Source of the DNA: an uncultured Bacteroidales bacterium
GTDB taxonomy: Bacteria > Bacteroidota > Bacteroidia > Bacteroidales > Bacteroidaceae
NCBI GenBank assembly: GCA_902798615.1
Contig: CADBXL010000010.1
Span: 1 to 64,000 of the forward strand
DNA length: 64,000 bases
Direction: 5' to 3'
The translations under genes were made by a program, and so were the position numbers. Of this stretch, positions 43,669 to 51,109 are shown piece after piece. A model generated the notes under the pieces. That model did no database searches. It was not told the origin of the DNA and saw nothing but the letters and a program-made list of their open reading frames with translations. The stretch's first letter is position 1; every line of letters starts with the position of its first letter.

Positions 43669-45018
43669 TTATCTCTGTTTCTTGAATATCAGTTTCATCG
43701 TCTCAGGGTCGAGAGGCTTCATGGTTGGGAGTTTCAGACTCTTCACCATGTGGAGCGTGCCTTGCTTGTATTTCTGGAAGTGGTCGGTCTTCAGATGATT
43801 CTGATACACCTCTTCCGATGCGTAGATTTCGAGGATACGGATTTGGCATGAGTCCTCGGCACTCTGCATAGGGTATAGGCAAACCACACTGGGTTCACGC
43901 TCGATGCTTAGGCGGTCCACTTCGTTGGCATATTCCAGATACTCCTTCAGATGCTGCGGATAAACCTCAATTTCAGCTATGCGTACTATCATGTTGTGAG
44001 CCGTTGTCTCAGCCTTAGGCTTTTCTTCCGTCTTACCAAACAGCCACTTGGCATTCTTCCACAAGAACATATCCTTGAAAGGCGCAAGGTCAGGTTCTTC
44101 CGACAGATACTGTTTCATCCTCGCAAGGCTCTGGGTGAGTACCTGCGGGGCAACGTATGGATAGTCAGAGCCATAGAGCAGATGGTCGGGAGAGGTGATG
44201 GTAAGCATCATGCGGATGACCTCTGGCGAGTGTGCTCCTGCGAGGTCGTAGTAGAGGGCGCGAAGATTAGCATCCCAGTCAATCTCGCCAACCAGTTTGT
44301 TGGCTTGCATCACGGGGGTAAGCGATTTCATGCGAGGCACAGCCAAGGGAAGGTATGCTCCGCAATGAGGCACCACCACCTTGACGTTTGAATAGCGTGC
44401 CAGGACATTACGGCTGATCATGTTGCTAACGGCACGTGTGGTCTCTGAAAGATACTCCTGCATGGCGAGAGGTGTCTGAGACATCACCTTACGGTTTACT
44501 GGTTCCGGGCGATGAGGATGCAGAATGACGACAGCCTTACGCTCGTTGAGTACGGCAAAGAGCTCGTCTAACTCAGGAGAGCCAAGATATTGCCCGTCAA
44601 CATTTGTTGCCAGCTTTATTCCGTCAGCACCCAAAGTATCAAGTGCATATTTCGCCTCCCGGATAGCCGCATTCACATCAGGAAGGGGTAGGGCAGCGCA
44701 GAACAGGAATCTGTCTGTGTGTTTCTTCTTTAAGCGTGCGGCTGTTTCGTTGGTCTTTCTTACCACATCGGGCGATGTAGGCTGTGGAGCTGCCAATGTC
44801 AGTACAGAGGTCTTGACACCTGCCTCGTCCATCCATTTCAGATGGTTTTCCACATCGTATTTAGGTAAGGGGAATCCCTCGTCCATCAATCGTCCTTCTT
44901 TTTCAAGGGATGACACGAACTCTTGTGGGATGATGTGACTGTGTACGTCTATCACCTCCTGTGCAAATGCTGTTGTGGCTAATACCATAGTGAAAAATGT
45001 TGCCTTGAGTCGCTTCAT
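43669..45018 (-). CDS. Secreted amidohydrolase with C-terminal monooxygenase-like domain
   Basis: 449 residues, signal peptide ending TAFAQ. The amidohydrolase_2 (ACMSD-like) barrel has the metal-binding VIDVHSHIIPQEF, then VILHPHRPEP, VVVPHCGAYLPLA and LLYGSDYPYVAPQ. After a KTEEKPKAET linker (about 343) there is a ferredoxin-fold antibiotic-biosynthesis-monooxygenase (ABM)-type domain: IVRIAEIEVYPQHLKEYLEY and ILEIYASEEVYQNHLKTDHF. Such fusions with the CMD-cupin gene suggest one pathway of ring or aldehyde compound turnover. A MITE-like repeat lies just upstream. Confidence 0.88.
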   Translation of the reverse strand: MKRLKATFFTMVLATTAFAQEVIDVHSHIIPQEFVSSLEKEGRLMDEGFPLPKYDVENHLKWMDEAGVKTSVLTLAAPQPTSPDVVRKTNETAARLKKKHTDRFLFCAALPLPDVNAAIREAKYALDTLGADGIKLATNVDGQYLGSPELDELFAVLNERKAVVILHPHRPEPVNRKVMSQTPLAMQEYLSETTRAVSNMISRNVLARYSNVKVVVPHCGAYLPLAVPRMKSLTPVMQANKLVGEIDWDANLRALYYDLAGAHSPEVIRMMLTITSPDHLLYGSDYPYVAPQVLTQSLARMKQYLSEEPDLAPFKDMFLWKNAKWLFGKTEEKPKAETTAHNMIVRIAEIEVYPQHLKEYLEYANEVDRLSIEREPSVVCLYPMQSAEDSCQIRILEIYASEEVYQNHLKTDHFQKYKQGTLHMVKSLKLPTMKPLDPETMKLIFKKQR

Positions 45019-45035
45019 AGATGCTTGCTTGTTTG

Positions 45036-45160
45036 AGTGAAGAGTGAAGAACTAAGAGTGAAAAATTTAAGTTAGTATTGCCGTTAATGGTTGTTCATAG
45101 CCTTTCGCGATAAAATGTAATTTAAATTATTCACTCTTCACTTTTCACTCTTCACTTTTT
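45036..45160 (+). repeat. MITE-like 125-bp element (family R6), copy 1
   Basis: Terminal inverted repeats of about 35 bp (AGTGAAGAGTGAAGAACTAA and AGTGAA... opposite ...TTCACTCTTCACTTTTCACT) enclose TAGTATTGCCGTTAATGG-TTGTTCAT. A copy in the same orientation is at 48834-48958. The hydrolase stop codon (45145) lies inside the right arm, so its last codons (KSEE) are repeat-derived. Confidence 0.8.
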
Positions 45161-46281
45161 AGGTTTTCTTTGAAGAAATCAGCCAGTTTATCCCAAGGAA
45201 TCATGTTCTTAGGCTGTCCCTTGCCCTTCAGCTCCGTGTAGCCGCCGTCGTAGAGGTCGCAATGTGAGGCGCCTGGAATGATGAGCAACTGCTTGTTGGC
45301 AGGGTTAGGATTAGGCTTGCCGATAAAGTTGTAGCCTTCAGCCTTGCCCTCTACCATATATTTATAAGCAGCCTCACCGAAATAGCGAGAATGGGCTTTC
45401 TCTCCGTGCATAACGAGAACGGCAGAGCGAATCTCGTTGATGTAGTAGAGGAAACGGCTGTTTGAATAGCCTAAAGTGCCGATTGTGCGCCATCCGTCGG
45501 TAGAGTTACCGCTACGCTCGTTGTAGCCGCGTGGAGTCTTGTAATAGTCGTAGTAGTCCTTAACGAACTGAGGAGCATCGTCGGGTAGGGGATCAATTAC
45601 ACCGCCAGCCATAGCCATAGGGTCGGAAAGGCGTTGTTTGGATAGAGATTCGCGAGATGCGTGACGCGTTTCCTCCTTGTCGTCGCTATCGTAGTAGCCA
45701 TTACCGCTTACTCGAGTCATGTCGTACATGGTAGATGCAATGGTAGCCTTGATGCGAGTGTCGGTAGCCGCAGCATTAAGGGCTATGCCTCCCCATCCGC
45801 AGATTCCTATGATGCCAATCTTGTCAGCATCCACATTATCTTGTTTTGACAGGAAATCAACAGCAGCCATGAAATCCTCTGTGTTGATGTCGGGAGAAGC
45901 CGTGCGACGTGGAGTGCCGCTACTCTCACCTGTATATGAAGGGTCGAAAGCCAATGCCACAAAGCCCCTCTCTGCCATCTGCATGGCATAAAGGCCGCTC
46001 GACTGCTCCTTGGTAGCGCCGAAAGGACCAGATACGGCTATGGCAGGCATCTTTCCGTTTTCTGCCTTGGGAGTATAGAGGTCTGCTGCCAGCGTCAGAC
46101 CATATTGTGTTTCAAACGTCACCTTGCGGTGGTTCACTTTCTCGCTCAATGGGAATACCTTGTCCCATTCCTGTGTGAGATTCAATGTTGTCATATCCTC
46201 TTCTGTTTTAGTTTGTTCTTTGTTTGTGCAGCCTATGAGCATTCCGCCCAACAAAACTGCGGCTAATATTGCTTTTCTCAT
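45145..46281 (-). CDS. Alpha/beta hydrolase, dienelactone-hydrolase-like lipoprotein
   Basis: 378 residues with lipobox LIGC near residue 18. The alpha/beta-hydrolase core has FGATKEQSSGLYAMQMAERG, ALAFDPSYTGESSG, DADKIGIIGICGWGGIALNA with Cys as nucleophile in the elbow G-I-C-G-W-G (as in dienelactone hydrolases), SAVLVMHGEKAHSRYFGEAA and a C-terminal GASHCDLYDG carrying the catalytic His. The stop overlaps nothing downstream, but the start overlaps the flavodoxin gene by 4 nt. The mature protein should face the periplasm. Substrate unknown. Confidence 0.88.
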   Translation of the reverse strand: MRKAILAAVLLGGMLIGCTNKEQTKTEEDMTTLNLTQEWDKVFPLSEKVNHRKVTFETQYGLTLAADLYTPKAENGKMPAIAVSGPFGATKEQSSGLYAMQMAERGFVALAFDPSYTGESSGTPRRTASPDINTEDFMAAVDFLSKQDNVDADKIGIIGICGWGGIALNAAATDTRIKATIASTMYDMTRVSGNGYYDSDDKEETRHASRESLSKQRLSDPMAMAGGVIDPLPDDAPQFVKDYYDYYKTPRGYNERSGNSTDGWRTIGTLGYSNSRFLYYINEIRSAVLVMHGEKAHSRYFGEAAYKYMVEGKAEGYNFIGKPNPNPANKQLLIIPGASHCDLYDGGYTELKGKGQPKNMIPWDKLADFFKENLKSEE

Positions 46282-47393
46282 AATATCACCTTTTTCCCGT
46301 TTTTGATGTATATGCCATGTTGTGCGTTTGTTGTCACATTGCCATTTAGTGAATAGTATTTTTCATCCTTGGCATTAGTGATCTTTGAAGAGTGGATGGC
46401 GGTGGTGACTGAAGATAGCGATAGCGTAACGCTGATATTGTTTTCTCCTGCCTTCAGGAATGTGCGTAGCTCGTTTTCCGAGAGTCCGTCAATCTTGCCA
46501 AGTCGGGTATAGCTCCATGAGTTGGTGTCGTAGAACATGCAGATATTACTACCGTTATACAGTATTACATCACCAGGCTGAGCCGTTGTCTGCTGGTCGC
46601 TTTTGGGGAGAGAGAATCCCAGCGCCCCCCATATCTCGAAACCTCCGCTACTGTTGAGCGACACGTTTACCGGGGCATTCTGCAATTTTTCCACCAAAGC
46701 CTTTGTTGCGGCATTATCAATAAGAGTCACGCTCTTGGTCACTCCATCGATGGTGATATACATCTTGTTCATAGCATTTTGCTTTTTGTCGAAATTCTGC
46801 TTGTCAAGCCAGTTTCCGGTTAGCACGGAACGGTTGGCATGATTACTTGCATTTATCCATAGGGCATCACCACTCCAAGTAACGTCAGGCAGTAGTCGTT
46901 TTGCATCGTTTACTACTCCGCTTATACCGCTCGAATGGCTTGAAACGATGAGTCCGACGCGCTTTCCTGCCATCTTTGAACCGTTGTTGAACAGATATGT
47001 CTGCATAGGAGCAGCCATCTGACTCCACCAAAGAGGTGTGACGATAATGATATTCTGGTATTCGTCTGCGGAAATCGTTACAGGGTCAATGGCAGGATAG
47101 CTGCTTGCATCATTAGGATTGGCCTTTATGGCATTAAGCAACTGTGTGCCGAGGGCATATCCGTTTGCCTCATATTTCAATCCTTTCTCTGCTGGCTGAA
47201 TCTCCAGCACGTCAGCCTCAATCTGAGTTGTAAGGTCGTTTACAATCTCGCGGCAGTTGCCTGTGTAGCTATAATAAACCACAAGCGTCTTGCCAATCTC
47301 ATTGATAGGCGACTTTTCCTCAGCCATAGCCTCGTTGTCAGAAGAGCAGCAACAGAGCAGCATAGTTGTAAGTAGTAAAAGAATATGTTTCAT
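46278..47393 (-). CDS. Flavodoxin-cyclophilin-like fusion lipoprotein
   Basis: 371 residues. The signal peptide ends in a Cys run (LLCCCSS). A flavodoxin domain (about 35-200) begins TLVVYYSYTGNCREI, the FMN phosphate loop, and has IVTPLWWSQMAAPMQTYLFN. A cyclophilin-like domain (about 208-310) has INDGVTKSV-type MYITIDGVTKSVTLIDNAAT and GDVILYNGSNICMFYDTNSW. The C-terminal 30 residues, YSLNGNVTTNAQHGIYIKNG, resemble the C-terminal sorting-type motif of Prevotella secreted proteins. A periplasmic FMN electron carrier fits the neighbouring reductases. Three nt from the alcohol dehydrogenase. Confidence 0.85.
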   Translation of the reverse strand: MKHILLLLTTMLLCCCSSDNEAMAEEKSPINEIGKTLVVYYSYTGNCREIVNDLTTQIEADVLEIQPAEKGLKYEANGYALGTQLLNAIKANPNDASSYPAIDPVTISADEYQNIIIVTPLWWSQMAAPMQTYLFNNGSKMAGKRVGLIVSSHSSGISGVVNDAKRLLPDVTWSGDALWINASNHANRSVLTGNWLDKQNFDKKQNAMNKMYITIDGVTKSVTLIDNAATKALVEKLQNAPVNVSLNSSGGFEIWGALGFSLPKSDQQTTAQPGDVILYNGSNICMFYDTNSWSYTRLGKIDGLSENELRTFLKAGENNISVTLSLSSVTTAIHSSKITNAKDEKYYSLNGNVTTNAQHGIYIKNGKKVIL

Positions 47394-47396
47394 AAC

Positions 47397-48563
47397 TTAT
47401 AGACTGTCTTTCAAAACCTGTATTACCTCGTCACGATTCAGAATATGGTAGCCGCCCTGACAGATAGGGCAAGCATCAGCCATACCCTCGATAAGCTCTG
47501 GCTTAGCGCCACATTCGGTGATGTTCATAGCCAGTCCCAGTTCGCGCATCCACTTTTCCATGGTCTCAAGTCCTTCCATAGCTATCTTCTCGTCGGATTT
47601 GCCGTCAGGACATACGTTCCATACATTAATAGCCAAGCGTCTGAACTTCTGTACTGCATCGTGTGACTTGTTTATGAGCAGACGGTAATAGGCACCGCTT
47701 ACGGCTGCAAGCGTATGGCCGTGGGTGGCATCTGTGAAAGCTGCAACTGCCTGTCCAAGCATGTGAACCATCCAGTCGGTAGCCTTTCCACGGTCAATGA
47801 GGGTGTTGAGTGCCCATGTGGCAGTCCACATAATGTTAGAGCGAGCCTCATAGTCCTCTGCATTTACCAAAGCCTTGCGTGAGCTGACAATGAGCGAGCG
47901 CATCAGTCCTTCGGCAATGTAGTCGCTTGTATTATCATCAGTACCAGAGAGATACTGCTCAAGAATATGGCTCATGATATCGTAGATACCAGCCACCATC
48001 TGATACTTAGGTACGGTGAACGTGAAGCGTGGGTTAAGAATGGCAAAGTCAGGATTGCGGAAGTTATAGAACATCTTGCGGTTCTCCGTATGACTGGATA
48101 TTACAGAGCAACTATCCATCTCTGAACCTGTTCCTGCCATAGTAAGTACGCATCCCACAGGAATCCAACGGCATGCCATAGGTTGCCAGTTCTTGAAGTA
48201 ATATTCCCATGGATCACCATCGTACCATGCGCATCCAGCCACAGCCTTGCAGTAATCAACGGTAGAACCGCCACCTACACCGAGGATGAAATCCACGTTC
48301 TCCATACGAGCTGTACGAGCACCTTCAAGTACCTTTTCTATAGTAGGGTTAGGCATAACGCCTGATATTTCAACCACCTCGCAACCTGCCTTCTTCAGCT
48401 CAGCAATCACCTGATCGTAGATGCCATTACGCTTTATGCTGCCACCGCCATAGCAGAGCATCACCTTCTTGCCGTATTGCTTCAGTTCTTCACTCAGTTT
48501 ACTCAAAGCATCCTCACCGAAATGCAACTTCGTAGGATTGTGGAATGTAAAATTGCCTAGCAT
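47397..48563 (-). CDS. Iron-containing alcohol dehydrogenase (YqhD/BDH-like)
   Basis: 388 residues, cytoplasmic. MLGNFTFHNPTKLHFGEDAL, the nucleotide-binding VMLCYGGGSIKRNGIYDQV and ILGVGGGSTVDYCKAVA, LTMAGTGSEMDSCSVIS and a metal-binding DIMSHILEQYLSG-HGHTLAAV pattern identify a group III Fe-ADH of the NADPH-dependent butanol dehydrogenase/YqhD type. These enzymes reduce toxic aldehydes such as methylglyoxal or furfural. First gene of the operon, divergent from an AraC regulator, as YqhC-yqhD is in Escherichia coli. Confidence 0.92.
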   Translation of the reverse strand: MLGNFTFHNPTKLHFGEDALSKLSEELKQYGKKVMLCYGGGSIKRNGIYDQVIAELKKAGCEVVEISGVMPNPTIEKVLEGARTARMENVDFILGVGGGSTVDYCKAVAGCAWYDGDPWEYYFKNWQPMACRWIPVGCVLTMAGTGSEMDSCSVISSHTENRKMFYNFRNPDFAILNPRFTFTVPKYQMVAGIYDIMSHILEQYLSGTDDNTSDYIAEGLMRSLIVSSRKALVNAEDYEARSNIMWTATWALNTLIDRGKATDWMVHMLGQAVAAFTDATHGHTLAAVSGAYYRLLINKSHDAVQKFRRLAINVWNVCPDGKSDEKIAMEGLETMEKWMRELGLAMNITECGAKPELIEGMADACPICQGGYHILNRDEVIQVLKDSL

Positions 48564-48576
48564 AGTCTCTTTTTTT

Positions 48577-48690
48577 TAGTTCATAATTCATAATTCATAA
48601 TTCATAGTGCATAGTCTTATTCAGTTCATAATTCATAGTTGATCCGTATGTGCCAACCAACTATGAACTATGCACTATGAACTAACTTAT
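48577..48690. repeat. CATAGTTCATAATTC repeat (family R4), copy 2, inverted
   Basis: Reverse-complement relative of 21377-21470, including the CTTATTCAG and GCCAACCAAC motifs. Confidence 0.75.
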
Positions 48691-48702
48691 TGTTTCTGTG
48701 TG

Positions 48703-48710
48703 CAAAATTA
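48703..48710 (-). promoter_or_regulatory. -7 promoter box of the detoxification operon
   Basis: Minus-strand TAATTTTG followed by CACAC. An R4 repeat lies between it and the first gene, giving a leader of about 135 nt. Confidence 0.55.
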
Positions 48711-48817
48711 GTGATAATTTTCAAAATGAGTATTACACAAATTGGCTGTAATTATACCAATTTCGCAGAAAATGCTTAAAAATCATAAAATATATACCCT
48801 TTTTAGCGTCTTTTTTG

Positions 48818-48825
48818 TAATTTTG
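48818..48825 (+). promoter_or_regulatory. -7 promoter box of the AraC-family gene
   Basis: TAATTTTG followed by CATGG. The R6 MITE-like element occupies most of the leader. With the two promoters and repeats R4 and R6 the 48564-48974 gap is filled. Confidence 0.6.
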
Positions 48826-48833
48826 CATGGAAA

Positions 48834-48958
48834 AAGTGAAAAGTGAAGAACTAAGAGTGAAGAATTTAAGTTTGTATTGTCGTTTATGGTTGTTCATGAC
48901 TTTTTCTCGATAAAATCGTAGCTTAAATTTTTCACTTTTCACTTTTCATTTTTCATTT
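48834..48958 (+). repeat. MITE-like 125-bp element (family R6), copy 2
   Basis: Matches 45036-45160 along its whole length with scattered differences; the terminal arms can pair over about 30 bp in the leader of the AraC-family mRNA. Confidence 0.8.
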
Positions 48959-48974
48959 ATAATTTATACTTCGT

Positions 48975-49868
48975 ATGAAGAAGATTCTTAAAGTTGACAA
49001 CCCAAACGACTATGCACGCTTTGTTGATGCTCCCGTGCTGCATCCGTTGTTAAGCATCATCCATTATGACGAGCTTGCCTCATTCCGCCACAGCCTAAAC
49101 AACTATGGCGTGTATGGGCTCTTCATCCAGCGTCAGTTCCCCTGCATCCTTTCCTATGGCATGAAGACGCTACAGGTGAGCGATGCCTCTATCATAGCCG
49201 TAGAGCCAGGGCAGATAGGCGGACTGGAAGATAATGGCGAGCGTATATCGTTGAGCGGATGGGTGCTTCTTTGGTCGCCCGAACTCATGCACGGCTCAGA
49301 ACTGGAACGGCAGATAGACCGCTACCAGTTCTTCTCCTATTTCTTCACCGACTCTCTGCGTATGCAGCCCGACGAATGGCTCTGCATAACGCAGTTGGTC
49401 ACACAGATGCGCCAGGAACTGACATCGCACGACGATTCTCCCTCACTAAGAAACATCCTGCTGGGCTATCTGCATCTCGTACTGGAATACTGCAACCGCA
49501 TCTATCAGCGTCAGATCTCTGAAGAAGACAAGGATGGCAACGACATACTGAAACGCTTTCACAACCTGCTGCAACAGTATTTCCGTGAGAACCGCCAGCT
49601 CTCTCTCGGTCTGCCCACCGTAACCTATTGTGCCTCTGAACTGGCTTATTCCCCACGTTATTTTGGCGATATGGTGCATAGGGAGACAGGCGGTACAGCC
49701 ATAGGCTACATACACACATACGTAATCAACCAAGCCAAGAGTCTGCTGATGAACGGTCACAACATAAGCGAGACATCTCGTCTTCTCGGTTTTGACTTCC
49801 CACATCATTTCACCCGTCTCTTCAAACGCATAACAGGCATAACGCCAAGCGAGTTCTTAGGGAAATAA
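48975..49868 (+). CDS. AraC-family transcriptional regulator
   Basis: 297 residues. The N-terminal ligand domain (VYGLFIQRQFPCILSYGMKT) is followed by a C-terminal pair of helix-turn-helices: LPTVTYCASELAYSPRYFGD and NISETSRLLGFDFPHHFTRL then FKRITGITPSEFLGK. Divergence from the Fe-ADH/flavodoxin/hydrolase operon makes it the likely activator in response to aldehydes or electrophiles. The stop codon is immediately followed (no gap) by the convergent aldo/keto reductase remnant. Confidence 0.92.
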   Translation: MKKILKVDNPNDYARFVDAPVLHPLLSIIHYDELASFRHSLNNYGVYGLFIQRQFPCILSYGMKTLQVSDASIIAVEPGQIGGLEDNGERISLSGWVLLWSPELMHGSELERQIDRYQFFSYFFTDSLRMQPDEWLCITQLVTQMRQELTSHDDSPSLRNILLGYLHLVLEYCNRIYQRQISEEDKDGNDILKRFHNLLQQYFRENRQLSLGLPTVTYCASELAYSPRYFGDMVHRETGGTAIGYIHTYVINQAKSLLMNGHNISETSRLLGFDFPHHFTRLFKRITGITPSEFLGK

Positions 49869-50190
49869 TCAGCCGTAGTTCTCAATTAGGTATTTCACAA
49901 ACTGCGGGTCGTTGAAATTGATGGTGCCTGAGTCGTGCTGGTTCATTTTGCCTATCTGAGCCATATCATCGTCAGTCAGAGTAAAATCGAATATGTCGAT
50001 ATTCTGTGCCATACGCTCCTTGTGGGTGGACTTTGGTATAGCGACTATGCCACGCTGGGTGAGCCAACGTAAAGCCACTTGTGCGGCACTCTTATTGTAT
50101 TTCGTACCAATGGCAGTTAGTTCTTCGCTCTTCACTATGCCCTCTACGCCTTGTCCGCCGAGAGGTCCCCACGCCATAATCTTCGTGTCG
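49869..50190 (-). pseudogene. C-terminal fragment of an aldo/keto reductase
   Basis: About 105 residues match the AKR C-terminal third: IMAWGPLGGQG, KYNKSAAQVALRWLTQRGIV, AIPKSTHKERMAQNIDIFDF and TLTDDDMAQIGKMN. The N-terminal two thirds with the catalytic Tyr/Lys/Asp/His are absent. Upstream the frame continues into a repeat (RRRGRRPKGKPKP and the FAKLTKLKQV-type sequence at 50248) and has no ATG, only a TTG at 50279. The intact gene would have belonged with the detoxification operon and AraC gene. Confidence 0.85.
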
Positions 50191-50247
50191 GGCTTTGGCT
50201 TTCCCTTCGGCCGCCGACCTCTTCGACGTTCAGCCCTCGCAGTCTTG

Positions 50248-50300
50248 AATTGTTCGCAAAGCTCACCAAGCTGAAGCAAGTCGTCGAACTCACGGTAAAA
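50248..50300 (+). repeat. FAKLIKLKQV-type repeat, copy 3
   Basis: TTCGCAAAGCTCACCAAGCT then GAAGCAAGTCGTCGAACTC. It aligns over 53 nt with 60056-60108, and most differences fall at third codon positions of the frame F-A-K-L-T-K-L-K-Q-V. Confidence 0.7.
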
Positions 50301-50539
50301 TATTATAGGTGTGCGGTAAAAATAATCATGTACACCTGCTTATTGTCCCCAGCGCAAGGAAGGGTGGGTTTATTATTACCTCCACCTTCGCACTCACTCC
50401 ACTATGAATCCGCTAATAATTCGCTTTAAACACAAGGAATTTGTGCGTTTGACGCTTTTGAAACGGAGGCAGTGTTGAGGCATATCGGAGGTACGACGAA
50501 GGCAATTTGGGGCGAAAACCACTACTTTTACCTATCTTC

Positions 50540-50561
50540 ACCTACCCTAGGTTAGGTAGGT
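50540..50561. repeat. ACCTACC...GGTAGGT dyad, copy 1
   Basis: ACCTACC, 8-nt spacer CTAGGTTA, GGTAGGT. First of four copies; the 50191-51109 gap contains no gene. Confidence 0.8.
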
Positions 50562-50620
50562 AGGTTTGATAGTGTGCACATAACTTGCAGATATACAGAT
50601 AGATATGTTATATGTCCTTC

Positions 50621-50772
50621 ACATACCTACCTACCCAAGGTAGGTAAGTGTATATAATCTCGATATGAAAAATTACACAGTAATTGTTAAGTAAATATAT
50701 ATATATAATAATGATATAATTTTTATTCTACTTCTATATACTCACATACCTACCTTGGGTAGGTAGGTATGT
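50621..50772. repeat. Inverted pair of ACCTACC/GGTAGGT dyads around an AT-rich core
   Basis: The 29-nt copy at 50621-50649 (ACATACCTACCTACCCAAGG then TAGGTAAGT) is the reverse complement of 50744-50772 except for one base. Each copy has internal TACCTACC/GGTAGGTA arms with a 7-nt spacer. The core between them is AT-rich (ATATATATATAATAATGATA) with AATTAC-ACA-GTAATT. Confidence 0.9.
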
Positions 50773-50904
50773 ATAGCTGAAAACAATGATGATATGGCTG
50801 GGTTTCGCTGTGTAAGGTGTGTAACGAGTTTATACTCAGCATATTGAGTGAAATAAATATTCTGCTCTCTCCGTGGGATACTGGCTTAAAATGATACCTA
50901 CCTT

Positions 50905-50923
50905 ACCTACCCTGAGGGTAGGT
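50905..50923. repeat. ACCTACC...GGTAGGT dyad, copy 4
   Basis: ACCTACCC-TGA-GGGTAGGT, an 8-bp-arm hairpin with a 3-nt loop, with extra half sites (TACCTACC, GGGGTAGGG) on both sides. Confidence 0.75.
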
Positions 50924-51109
50924 TGGGGTAGGGATGATGCTAACGAGGGGTTGTGGAATACTTGAAGGTATGGAAGGTGATGTGAAGAAAAGCAAAAATA
51001 ACCAAAAGGGCTGATACTTCATGTAAGTACCAGCCCTGAATTTATCTAAAGATTTTTTACCGGACAGCAATAATTCTGAAGAAATTTGCAAGCAATACTT
51101 TTATATCGT

